A DNA stretch of 64,000 nt from Branchiostoma belcheri. Lineage: Eukaryota > Chordata > Leptocardii > Amphioxiformes > Branchiostomatidae. The notes below the pieces were generated by a model. It did no database searches and was not told the DNA's origin. It saw nothing but the letters and a program-made list of their open reading frames with translations. The stretch covers positions 1,076,930-1,140,929 of the forward strand of contig NW_017804176.1 in the NCBI RefSeq assembly GCF_001625305.1, read 5' to 3'. Made by a program: the position numbers and the translations under genes. How positions within the stretch are numbered: position 1 is the first letter of the stretch; each line of letters starts with the position of its first letter. This document shows positions 12,685-24,060 of this stretch, in pieces.

Positions 12685-12696
12685 CAAGATGGCGGC
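12685..12696 (+). promoter_or_regulatory. YY1-like motif spanning the VTA1 start codon
   Basis: The sequence caagatggcggc, which contains the initiator ATG at 12689, matches the YY1 consensus AAnATGGCGGC. This motif is often found just downstream of the transcription start of housekeeping genes with short 5' UTRs. A near copy (caagatggcg) covers the start codon of the MPP8-like gene at 54444-54453. Function is inferred from the motif only. Confidence 0.5.
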
Positions 12697-15600
12697 CGCC
12701 GGGTCTCCGCTTCCTCCGTTACCTGCCGCCTTTAAAGCGGTACAACACCACCTGAAGACCGCCACGGACCACGAAAAGCGAGATCCAGTCATCGCATACT
12801 ATTGTGAGTATTTCTAACACGGCTAGAGCCGCGGTTTTCTCAGTTTTTCATGCGTATTTGGTGGAAAACGTAAGAAACATAAAACATGTTTTCTTGACAG
12901 CTTGGATCGATCCAGTGTTTGATCAAGGTGAGTTTAACTCTGGGTACGTCTGTAGATCCAGAAAACTAGCGGCATAATTTCCAGTACGGCAAGTATCAGG
13001 GTTACAATTACAGTCCTGGGGGTACCATGTTTCAAGGGGAGTGTCCTAGTGAGGCTGCAAAGTTGCAACGTAATGGAGGGGGGGGGGCGTGACCAAGAAA
13101 TGAAAACCAACCAGTCTGGTGCAGCCTTACCTGGTCACCAGACTCTTCTGCTGGCAATCATGATGACTTGTGGCAGCTTCTTGGCACGTACATACATATA
13201 CATGTAGTTGTGTATGTCAAGAACACAGCGGGTGGTAGATATACTAGTAGGTGATTTGCCTACATACCAATGTTGTGCAAATGCCAACCAATTATTGATG
13301 TAAACAAAAAAAATTGCTTGTATAATGCCATTCCCACTGTTCCCACTGATTTTCAACCTGTTGTATTGATGTGCATGGAAGAGAAGATGTTGAGCAAATG
13401 GCTGTCAATCTCTTATCTGACCACCAGTCCTTCCTCTACCAGAATCTTCATGGGATTAATAAGGAAATTTCTTAAAAGAAAGTCTGTTTCATGTTTCTTT
13501 GTTTGTTCCTGCAGGCCGTCTGTACTCGATGCAGACTGCCATGGCGATCGACAGTAAGAGTAACGACTGTCGCGGCTTCCTGATCAAACTTATGGACCTG
13601 CTGGAGCAGGTAAGGAAATATGGATTTATACTAAATTATAGACGTCTCCTAACGTACATCATTACCTCCATTACCATATACTAGTACATGTATCTGCCAG
13701 GTTACATACATCTGCCACAACAAATAAAAAAAAACAGTATGTCTGAGCTTAACTGGTTCGAAATTGCTTTCCTGTTGCATGCTTGAGGCTGCAGATGTTA
13801 TTTTCAGGCCCACTGGTTTGAATTACATATTCTGAATGCTTCATTACTTTCTATAGCTTCAAACCACTTTAAGTATTCATGCATGGAATACAGGAAGATG
13901 TTGGTAGAATGATAATGGAAATAATGAATCACTTAACTGTTTCTTTGATGACTTCTGTGAAAAGACACAGAACATTTGAAATTTTGCAACCGCAAAGAAT
14001 GTGTCAAGACAGGCGATGTTTATTTGTATTGTTTTGTTTATTATTTCTTTGTGTGTACTCGTCCCAGATGAAGACCCAGCTGCAGGGAACGGACGCGATC
14101 ACAAACGAGGTTGTCGGACAGGCGCACGTGGAGAACTACGCACTGAGGCTGTTCTCATTTGCTGACAACAACGACAGGGCAGGAACCTTCAACAAGTGAG
14201 CTGAACGGCTTCCTGTTGTTCATAGGAAAGCATCTTGTTTTTGCTCTTTTTTCTTCTTACTACAAACAGGATTATACAGTACTGGTGGTAAATTGAAGAA
14301 TGTATATATATTGTGTACCCAAATTTAATGTGTATATATATATATATGTCATAATTCTTGATGTTATGTGGAAGAGTAGTGAAGTCATGTATAACATATG
14401 TACTGTCACTAATGGAGGTCTTTGAAACAATAAACAGTCTTCCATTCAAAACACACAAGTCAATAACCTTGACCAGATGTCTCATATTCCAACAAAAAAG
14501 GTCTTGTTTAGGATATGTCTGAATTTTTCATCATGACATTTTTCTTCCCCTGTGTTGTACAGAACCGTGGTGAAGTCGTTCTACACAGCTAGCTTGTTGT
14601 TTGACGTACTGCAGGTGTTTGGAGAAATCAGTGAGGATGTAAGTTGTATCTTTTTCTCTTAATCAAGAATGATGCCTTTTGTGACTAACATCATCATCAC
14701 CATCATTCTTACTGCATGTTGGTGCCTGGCTTTGAGAACAGTCATGATCATTGTCTTCCAAAGTTTTTTGTTGCCGTCGGTTGTGTACCCTTGCATCAGC
14801 AAGCTACCGTGTCCTGCTAGAGATATTTTCATACAGCCTGGTGTCCAAACCTGTTTTAGCTACCGAGTCTTTTTTGTCCTCTCTGCAAATATACGGAGAG
14901 GACTAAAGAAATTTGGCAGTTAAAACAAGTTTGGACACCAGGCTAATTTGCATACCCATTTTGGACACAACAACTGGATCTGGAAACATTTTCATGTCCA
15001 TTTTGGAAGTAATAACAGGATCTAGAAATGTTTTAATTATCAATTTTTCCATGCTTCTGCCCCCAGCTGTTAAAACACAGGAAGTATGCGCGCTGGAAGT
15101 CTGCGTATATTCACGACTGTCTACGGAAGGGAGAGACACCGATAGCGGGGCCGTTCGGTGGGGAGGAGGGCGGAGGTGAGTGATCATGGGTTGCCATGGT
15201 GATGATATACACCTACTACAAGTCATTTTCATTGTTTCAATGGCACCAAGATGGAAGCTCTGCACTCAACTTTTTGGATGTACATTGTACGATTTTCCAC
15301 GTGTGATTGTGTCAGGCGTACTGCTTTATTTCTATTTTTTGTTAGATATCGTTGTTAGGTATCATTTGAGAGATATTGTTGATCTGACTACAGATAGGGT
15401 GTTAGGGTATTGTGCTACAAATGTAGAAGATGTTTGTTAAGAGTCTTTAAGTACATAAAAAGTCTTGTTATGTGTGCAAACGACTTTAAAATTTGCCCAG
15501 AATGTATAAAATTTTAAAGTAATCTGCATTTTTTTTTTCTCTTTAGTTGAAGCGCCTCCACCAATGGGCTTCAAGGACTTGCCTCCGCAGCAACCAGGTG

Positions 15601-16329
15601 TCAATCAGTTTCCCCCTCCAGCCAATCAGGTTCCTCCTGGTGCTCATGCTCCGCCCACCACTCCTGCGGAGACCCCGAGTGACGTCGTTCCGTCTCAACC
15701 GGCTGCCGTTTCATACGACAACTATCTACAACCCACAGCATGTAAGTACACAATAATCGTAATTTTTTTCATATGCAATACAAAATGCATCATGCAACTG
15801 AATTGACTGAGAGTGTAACAGTAAAGAAATCATAGAACTGGATAAGTTCTCATCACGAAAGATGGCAAATGCTATCTGAAATGTCTAACTTTAGAGAATT
15901 TATCTAGTTGCGTGATATACTTGATGCTATACTAGTCTTGTTCTCAGACACAGGACACATAACAGATGACGGGACACTTTCCTGGGTTTTCTTTGTTTAA
16001 TTGACTTATTTTAATTGTTAAGTAAGTTGATGGAAGGGAGGCTTAAGCTTTTGGCCTCCATTGCACTATTTCTTTTATATTTACTTGTGTGGGTATTCAT
16101 TTTCAAAGTGTTAATAAATAAATAAAAATGAATAAAAAAATGTGTGATTTCCTACCCCTCTGTCCCCTCCCCTCCAGCCGGTGGCGTCTCCCTAACCCCA
16201 GACGAGATGAACAAGGCCTCCAAGATGTGCCGCTATGCAATCAGCGCCCTGCAGTACGAGGACGTCCCCACCGCTGTAGACAACCTGCAGAAGGCCCTCA
16301 GGCTACTCACCACTGGGAAGGAGAGCTGA
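12689..16329 (+). CDS. VTA1: Vacuolar protein sorting-associated protein VTA1 homolog (LIP5)
   Basis: Seven exons join in frame: 12689-12803, 13515-13609, 14068-14195, 14563-14638, 15067-15175, 15547-15741, 16178-16329, giving 870 nt and 289 aa (human about 307). VTA1 binds VPS4 and ESCRT-III and stimulates VPS4 disassembly activity in multivesicular-body formation. The N-terminal two-MIT region is recognisable: LPAAFKAVQHHLKTATDHEK, RDPVIAYYCRLYSMQT, HVENYALRLF, VKSFYTASLLFDVL and HRKYARWKSAYIHDCLRKGE. A Pro-rich linker (PPGAHAPPTTPAE) follows. The C-terminal VSL domain that binds VPS4 is present (MCRYAISALQYEDVPTAVDN, then LQKALRLLTTGKES). The start is the first ATG, in a YY1-like context. 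A possible extra 27-nt exon lies at 12901-12927. Confidence 0.96.
12901..12927 (+). other. VTA1: Candidate in-frame 27-nt cassette microexon of VTA1
   Basis: Between VTA1 exons 1 and 2, a 27-nt stretch is preceded by a pyrimidine-rich acceptor (ttttcttgacag) and followed by a consensus donor (gtgagt). Its length is a multiple of three. Inclusion would keep the frame and place nine residues, about SWIDPVFDQ, after AYY, replacing the Cys codon created by direct splicing. The canonical join (AYYCRLY) matches the known family sequence, so inclusion could only be an alternative isoform. Confidence 0.4.
14835..14944. mobile_element. 110-bp foldback MITE in VTA1 intron 4
   Basis: The 16-bp terminus agcctggtgtccaaac at 14835-14850 is matched perfectly by its complement at 14929-14944. 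The interior also pairs (gtcctctct with its diverged complement), so the element is a near-complete hairpin. No clear target duplication is visible. It lies between the exons ending at 14638 and starting at 15067. Confidence 0.75.
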
Positions 16330-17830
16330 GACAGCCCTGGGGAGGAGAACTGAGCCCGGGAAGGAGCTCTGAGCTCAGTACTCTGGGAAAGAGAACTGAG
16401 CTCAGAACTGTTGACTCTGGGAAAGAGAGCTAAGCTCAGAACTCTGACTCTGGGGAAAGAGAACTAAGCTCAGAACTCTGACTCTGGGGAAGAGAACTAA
16501 GCTCAGAACTCTGACTCTGGGAAAGAGAACTAAGCTCAGAACTCTGACTCTGGGAAAGAGAACTCAGAACTCTGACCTTTGCAAACAGAAATGGGCTCAA
16601 AGCTTTTATCGTAGGAAAATTTAAAGTAAAACTGACTCTAAAGAGGAGAGCTGAGCTTCAGAATCTAGCCTGGTTTCAACACCTTTTCATCACAGTCTCT
16701 TTCAGCAGTTTGATGCTGAAAGTTATTGATACAAGGCTACTCCCACTCTGGAAAAGAGAATCAGACATTCTAGATGCATGTCTAGTTTTGCTTAGTCAGA
16801 TTAGAGCTTGACAGTAAATTTCCTGCTTACTCTACCCAGTATGTTAAATGGGGGGAGGGGGGCGTATGTACAGTAAAGCACTGTAGCAACAGTTGTTTTG
16901 TCCACTGGGGTTTTCTATCCATGCGAATTAAGGAGCCAAAACTGGAGCTTCTGGTTCCCCCTTGTGAATTATGTATATATAAGAATGTACCATGTAAGAT
17001 AACATAGTGGAAAAAGGGGATGTTATGTAATGTAGTTAAGGCTCAGGCTGATGTAGGAATATTGTTTTGCTCTGCTAAAACTTTAATCAATTGAAAAACT
17101 TTCTTATTAAACATATTAGCTATAACTTTCGATTAAACCTTCTTGCAAATATTTTATATTTTGCTTTTTAGCATGTTGTCAGCTGTTTTTGTGCTGTATG
17201 GTGTTTATGTTACAAACAAATATATCTTGATTAGTGTATTATGAGTAATATCACAAACCAATGTCATGTATGTCTATGCCACAATTGTAATGTTTCATGT
17301 TTATTCTTACATTTTTCCTTTTCAACAAACATTTTCAAAGGCAGGAAGAGTTCTGTGTTAGTGAATACAACTTGTATAGATTTCGTTTTGTTTATGTTTG
17401 AAAATCACCAGCAAACCGGTAAGAGTACTGTCATGTAGCCACTAATTTGGCTCAAGGACTGAATTGCATATTAAAATTTTTTTGTCTTCTTTATATGCCC
17501 TGCACCTACCAGGAAGGCATGCATGTAATTTCCCTATAGTAAGAAATTCTGCAAGCTTTGAGGCCCAGAAATTGTATTTCTCAGCCCTTTCATATCTAGC
17601 ATTGGAGTAACTGTAACTTCTTACATGTAAGGAAAGCTCTTCAAGAATCTTTGGCAAATAGTACAGTTTGGTCACGCCTGTAGATGATGGCAGAAACTAC
17701 ATGTACATGTAGTGAGCTTGTGTAGAAATGCTTGCATAAAATCTCTGGCTGGATGTCAATTGTCCAGCAATTAAAGGATTTTTATATTGAGTCGAGGAAT
17801 TAGGAATAAATATATGTGATTCATCTTTAA
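16330..17830 (+). other. VTA1: VTA1 3' UTR with candidate polyadenylation site
   Basis: The stretch after the VTA1 stop holds a minisatellite (16337-16575) and then A/T-rich DNA without coding features. AATAAA at 17805-17810, followed by T/G-rich sequence, is a plausible end of the transcript. The UTR extent is inferred and earlier signals could be used. Confidence 0.4.
16337..16575 (+). repeat. Minisatellite starting just after the VTA1 stop codon
   Basis: About seven imperfect copies of a 33-35 bp unit, typified by ctctgggaaagagaactaag and ctcagaactctga, begin within ten bases of the stop codon. The first copies resemble the last coding bases (actgggaaggagagctga), so the array may have expanded from the end of the coding exon. 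Confidence 0.8.
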
Positions 17831-18048
17831 CCTGTGTTGTTGCTTTCCTCTATTATGCACTACACAATCGGGCATGTAACATCGACTTGTAATGTAGGAG
17901 AAACTAGGCATAATACCAGTGGAGATTTCCACAACTGGGTCCAGACACATTCGTATATTTATTTAGAATGATAATTAAGAGTTTTAAAGTGTACAATGAG
18001 GCGTTTATCATTCAGTCAGTTCAGTACATAGCCCCTACATGAACTGGT

Positions 18049-18200
18049 AGCCTCTACCTGGCTTCGGGAAGCGGCTGAAACAGTAGAAATTCGGATGCGG
18101 AAAAATGTACTCTCTGGCGGACCAACTCCCCTGGCATGTTATCTCTCTATTTGGCCAATTTCTACTCTTTCCAGTCGCCTCCCGAAGCCTAGTAGAGGCT
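18049..18200. mobile_element. 152-bp foldback MITE
   Basis: The terminus agcctctacctggcttcggg at 18049-18068 is matched by its near-complement ending at 18200. Pairing continues inward for about 45 bp (gtagaaatt.gg against its complement). The interior shares the ccaactcccctggca core with the element at the left edge of the window. No target duplication is clear. Confidence 0.7.
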
Positions 18201-19397
18201 AATAAACTAGCACTTCCGGTTCCCTGGCTTCCTCAGTCGGCCTCTGAGAAAATGTCACTTCACCAAACTACAAGACCGTAACCGGACCAAAAAATCGAAA
18301 TAAAACTTCAACCTACGAGAGTTTTAGCCACTGAATCAGGTAAAGCATTAAAAATGTTTGACAAAAATGGCAAGAAATGAGTGAAAACACTTGGCAATGT
18401 TGTTTTATATCAATTTTATCGCATTCGTCAAGTGAAAATCATAAACCCCAAGAGAGCCTAATTTGACACTCTCTCAAACCGGAAGTGAGAAAACGGGCCG
18501 TATCTCGCGAAGGAAACAAGTTTCACTCCCGGATTTCGGCGTTTTGGGAATTGGCGAAATCGAAAGGCTCGTAAGGGGTTTTTAAATTGAGACATACTTT
18601 TCTCTTTCTGATCGCTAAAATTGCTTTATTATTGAGTGTATGTGTCCGAAAGTGGTGCATGTACCTTGGAAAAGCCATCGGTATAAGAAAAACAGTAATA
18701 AATTTCAGCTTACTTTCTTTTTTGATGCAAAACAAATACTTTTCACCATGTTCAATTTGAGCCAATTTTATTCTTCTGTTTGATCATAACGACATTAAAC
18801 ATACATGAATCGAAACTTTAACTCATTCTGTAAAACAGGCAAAGACCTCAAGTAAAACATTAAGCGCGTTCTTTACTCTCTCACCTGTTTTATTAGAGAT
18901 TTAGCCTCATGTTTTTCACGGCTTACGCGGAAGGTAACAGGTGTGTGGCATGTTCTTGATCACCAGGTGTTGGAAGTATTCCCAAGCAGACGTGTGGTTT
19001 AATATTAAGTTGTAAGGCAGGCAGCAATGGAAAAATTCGTCAAAACTTCAAATTCCAATAGGCTAACGGTTTCTCTTTACAGTTAAAGCAAACACTAGGT
19101 TTATGTTGAAATAACAAAGCGAAGCACCGACCCTTTTACTTGGGCCTCACGATCGTCTTGACTGTTGGCTCCAAACGATGTCCATGAAATGACGTTTAAT
19201 TTGTAGTACAGTCGATCAGTCGGTAACGAGTTGCCATGTGGGGACACCTAGCGGTCTAAAATCTTATCGCAGCTTTCGATCGCCAAACAGCGCTGCAGTA
19301 ATACAACCGGTGAAGTGGGATTTCATAAAGGTGATAACTTCCAAGTATGCCTGGTAACGGTCGCTTTTGGCATTTGATGCTTTAGGCAAGATTTAAC

Positions 19398-19490
19398 AGA
19401 CTTGCCTGGCATCCATCGCTATTGTCAAGACAGACTTGCCTGGAATCCATCGCTATTGTCAGAGCAGATTTGCATAATGCTATTGTTAAG
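19398..19490. repeat. Short tandem repeat, 34-bp unit
   Basis: Two good copies and one diverged copy of a unit beginning agacttgcctgg and containing atccatcgctattgtca lie head to tail. The period is 34 bp between the first two copies. Confidence 0.7.
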
Positions 19491-19917
19491 GGTTTACCCT
19501 TGACATTTACCGGTGGATGCACTCAGAAGACTTTCCCGGAATTTGGCTTTTGGTAAATCCCGCTTTTGTTGGAGCGGTAACACCGGTATCTGCGGAAAAT
19601 AAAGTGGGATTTACCAAAGATAGGTGGGATTCTGACTGTTGTCGCCTAAAGTAACCATTGGGCCATAATGATTTGATTATATGGATGACATCCGCGCGCG
19701 CATGAATTCTAAATTCTTCGGTTTCAAAAAAAAAAAAGTACAAAGTACGACCATACTGTAAATCGTACAAAGCAGCTGCAAAATGAACAAATGTGTGCCG
19801 TAAATTAAAAAGTATTGGCATCGAACTTAGGCGAACGTTTAACGTTAGCTAATATCCATACGTGTGTATATTTTTCACAGTGTGTTCGTGTCTGTGTATG
19901 TATAAGTGTGTGTGTCA

Positions 19918-20043
<126 letters not shown>

Positions 20044-22823
20044 ACGTGCGTGTGTGCTTGAGTGTGCACGTGTGCGTATTTGTGTGCTATTTTTACTAAC
20101 ATTGTATTATGCCTTATTTTCCTTGCTACATTCACCTGGCCTGCGAAACGTCATCACATTAACAATGGTCCGGCAATGTCCTACATGTATGCCCATGCCG
20201 GATACTGTACAGGTATTTATATCACTGAGGCACGGCGGAAACATAATCACGCTCCCGAGGCCGTGTCCTGCATACTTTCCTTTCCCCTTTCTCCAGTTTC
20301 CTCTCACCTTGGGTGATGAAACTGCTGAATTCGGCACAAAAATATGGTGCATAAGCAGTTCTACAGTAGCCTCATCACCAGGCTCTAGGAATGGGCGTTT
20401 TGTTTTTCTGCGTTTTTTCCTCACATTTATTTGTACCCGGGTTCTTGTGCTGGCCCACCGTACGTAAAGAGTACAAAGTACAAATAAAATTGATATGCCA
20501 TCAAAGGGGAACATGCCTGTCGTAGAGCAAGAAGGTTTGATTTTAAACCTCCTTGCGTAGAGCCTTCTAGGGAGACTAGTATGTAGGGCGTCACAAGTTG
20601 GCGGCCCAGACACCCCTGTAACTTTTAGTGGTTCCGTCTCTTTGATAATTTGTTTATTCATGGCCGAACCGACCGCGGGTCAATAGTTCCAGGTACTGTA
20701 CAGGTACGAACAGTCCAGGTGTCACAGTTAAGAACACACGGGCGTCACGACTGCAGATATCAGAAGTGCACGATAACCTCCCGGCGCGATCTACCTGTAT
20801 TGTCCAGCCGACCTTGGGTGATTCAGTACAGGTAAGTCAGCGCAAATATTGTTCAGGTAGACCTGGTAATGAGGCGTGTGGAAGGGAAGGTCCTGAAGCA
20901 GCAAGTCCACTAACGTCCCAACCGTAAACAGCGCTTTGTTGACTGTGTAAACACCTGTGTTTGTTTGGAATAATCCGTTGGTACAACTGGCCAAAACACC
21001 TACCTGGAACTTTATAAGGTGTTAACCTTCATACCGGAAAGTCCAGAGTTTCTCAAGGAACTGAGGGACCTACATTGTACGCACCTTAAGAAATTCTGCT
21101 GGCACCCGCAGGTAAGACTGTGTCTCAAGTTTCTTACGTAATAATCTAACAATTTAAAGACTTTCTTTCTCCGGAAACTAGCTAGGTAGTCCTTAGAGGT
21201 AGTTTCGTTAACGTCATAACTTTATAAATTGTCACTCAACTACAGTCTTCAGTTGTAGGATGTTTAATGATCCAAGTGATCAAACACTTGCGTTGTGTTT
21301 GGATGAATCAGTGCAAGTCAAACATAACGCCCGCAGGGCAACCTACTTTTAAAACGGCTCGACTTGTAACCTGGCGTTTTGGCTAACCTAGTATTTCTGC
21401 TGAACTAAAGATCGGTCAAGGTGCAGCCGTTACTTAAAGTCAATGTTTGAACTAGATTGGGGCAGAAGATAGACCCTTTCCCAGTAACAGAAGAACTATC
21501 CCGTGTTCCGCATGGCGAGTGCCGCTTGTTGTACTGAACAGCTGAACTCTCCTGAAGCACTTGTCCCGGCACAGGCGCTTCTGTCGTCATTGTTCAGTGA
21601 TATCAATTGCTCTTGCTGAGCTCGAGAAAGGAGTTATTCGATAATGACAGATTTCGACATGGTGTGTTCCGGCTCGTTTAGAAAGGGGGGGGGGGGGGGA
21701 GAACCACGGGTTCAACATGGCGGCAGGTGTAACTTACATACTCCCAGCTACTTTCTTACCTTTGGCAATTGGGAGGTTTTTATAACAGTCGCGTAACAAC
21801 TGAGTCCTTTTTGTTCTGATTTACATGGGATTGAGCTCGGTCTGCACAAGGAGGTTGAATATACAGGGAGGTTTTCTTGATTTGCAAGATACCGAATTAC
21901 CCGTAGTTTCGGGTCTTAGTTCAAAGGTCAGTTGTAAGTTATACATGTCCCCTTAGGACAGAATGCAAAGGTCCGACGTGAAGGTAAAATCATCACCAGG
22001 TGAGGTAGTGATGACACAGGGGTGACAGTGATGACAATTTGCCGTGAACACAGAAATATCTCTTCTTGTATACCTGCACCCGACTTGAAACGGGACCGAG
22101 TTTCATGTATTAACCTTATGAGTTAGGCAGCAGGGAGAAGGTTTTAAAGATCGGGCCATAAAAAAACATTCGTATAAATCGTGAGTGGTCCTGGTCTGGC
22201 AGACCGTACGTGTTGGTCCTATTTTATTTTATTTTTGGCTATACAGTGTCATTGTTTTTTTTACGAGAAGGGCGTTTGAAACAAGAACAAACAAGTATGA
22301 TCTGTTATAAAACCCTTTGTTAGATTTCCTAAGTGACATTGATATATAAGTATATAAGTGGCCTGACATTTACATTAAGTTGTAAATCAAATGTTCGGTT
22401 CCTTTTATATGACACGCACCCATAGAACTCACAACGTACTTACGGTCCGGGGCTACCTGTTACTTGTAACCCTGTACGGAGTGAGTCACCGGCCGCACCC
22501 AGGCTATTACCGCGTGAAGGAACGTGGAATGACTAGCAGTATAAACAAACTAATGGCGTGAAATTGGTATCAACAGGGTCAATGTTGGTAATTAGACTAC
22601 AAAATGACGTTTTCCCGGTGTACATGCACTGTTGGGTTAACATAGAAACGTATTGGTGAAATCGGAATTTGGCAGAACACTAGTACTGACTTCTTCTTAC
22701 TCAAAGACACGACCCAAGCTCCTTGACATTGTTTTCAAATCTAGCGTTTCCTACGTCGAAAAGCTATGGGTAGGTTCCGTGCGCGGAACAGTTTTAGATA
22801 AAAAGCAAAAAGCCTAACTGACG

Positions 22824-23008
22824 TACTCTCCAAGCAGAGGTTTGGGTTTTGGGGGTATTTTTAGTGTGTTTTTAGGCTTTTTTTATCGGGGTTTCTCTTT
22901 TGCACTGAATTTTTTTTCCAAATTCAGTGCAAAAGAGAAACCCCGATAAAAAAAGCCTAAAAACACACTAAAAATACCCCCAAAACCCAAACCTCTGCTT
23001 GGAGAGTA
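22824..23008. mobile_element. 185-bp perfect foldback MITE with 9-bp target duplication
   Basis: Arms of about 89 nt (22824-22912 and 22920-23008) are perfect complements around a 7-nt loop. The termini read tactctccaagcag. The direct repeat taactgacg flanks both sides (22815-22823 and 23009-23017). A 9-bp duplication suggests a Mutator-like (MULE) family. Perfect arms indicate recent insertion or gene conversion between the arms. Relatives lie at 23563-23691 and 23871-24060. Confidence 0.9.
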
Positions 23009-23562
23009 TAACTGACGGACACTTAGCTATAGTGTTGACGCCTTCTGTTCACGCGAATCCCGCGGGAATTTCTACGTACAGAGGAAGTTGGACACGCCGG
23101 GGGCAGGATCACGGTGAAGTTGTAATACTCGAAAATGTCGTTGAATGTTCTGTACCGGAAATCGGTCTGTTTGGGCAAGGAGATTGAAGACTTAAACTTT
23201 CTTGGTTCGGTCAAGGTCCTTGGTCGTATGGTCAAGAAGAATAGAGAGAGAATCTAACTTGTGACCTTTTGGTAGGGAAGCTATTGAATCTACAGACAAA
23301 AGTGAGCGCGCTGCTCTTTTCACAGCTAGTTATATCCATTCTTCTCAATTCTTTTTACATACAACAATAGAACCAGACATGTTGCGAATATACTAGACTA
23401 GTAAATCATGTTTGTTGGTTTAAGGTTATTTTACAAAAGAACCACATTCCTTCTATCTTGAACTTGCCGCGCCCTTAACAACTTGAGCAGTAGTCTGAAC
23501 ACAGACCTAGATGTCTCAGAAGATTGTTAGTTATATCCACACTAGACGAAGATGGATTTAGG

Positions 23563-23691
23563 TCATCTCCAAGCAGATCCTTTGGTGGGGGTAAGACAGT
23601 ATCAAATTGGCCAGTCTGTAACCATTTCCCCACCCAAGACTGGCCAATTTGATACTGTCTTACCCCTACCAAAAGATCTGCTTGGAGATTA
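23563..23691. mobile_element. 129-bp foldback MITE with 9-bp target duplication
   Basis: Arms of about 53 nt (from 23565 and up to 23689) are complements with two mismatches. The termini include atctccaagcagatc, the same family as the 22824-23008 element. The 9-bp direct repeat ggatttagg flanks it at 23554-23562 and 23692-23700. The internal sequence differs from its neighbour, so the two share only the terminal motif and duplication length. Confidence 0.88.
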
Positions 23692-23870
23692 GGATTTAGG
23701 ACATGTGCTAGCTAGCTCGTATATAGTCTTCAAGCAGATGTGTCAGGGAACGGATTTTTTTTAAAGGTCTTTTCGCTCATTGGTCGTTTTGAACATGTAA
23801 CGTTACATTTCGCAAATGGCGGCATTTATATCATCCTCCCCTGACACCTTGCCGGTAACAGTATGGACGT

Positions 23871-24060
23871 GATCTCCAAGCAGATCTTCTGGTGCTGTAA
23901 AGACAAATTGGCCAAACAGTTACCATTTGTCACTCATTTGCCGGCAGAGGTAAGGCTAACGTAAAACAATACGAAAAAACTGCCAGAACAAAGAGAAAGC
24001 CCAATAAAAACGCCTAAAACACGTAAGAACTAAGTCGGAGCCTAAACCTCTACTTGGAGC
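23871..24060. mobile_element. Diverged or chimeric member of the ctccaagcag MITE family
   Basis: The left end (gatctccaagcagatct) and following aaattggcca resemble the 23563-23691 element. The right end (gagaaagccc, then cctaaacctctacttggag) resembles the right arm of the 22824-23008 element. Arms no longer pair well and no target duplication is clear. Confidence 0.55.

Larger units (their letters stand above)
9483..12688. other. Intergenic DNA between divergent esterase gene B and VTA1
   Basis: This stretch of about 3.2 kb separates the 5' end of gene B from the 5' end of VTA1. It contains a large foldback (10329-11071), an (ACTC)n tract (11371-11450) and the second copy of a dispersed repeat (11926-12092). 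ORFs of 94-153 codons in it show no family motifs and no consistent splice structure. Confidence 0.6.
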
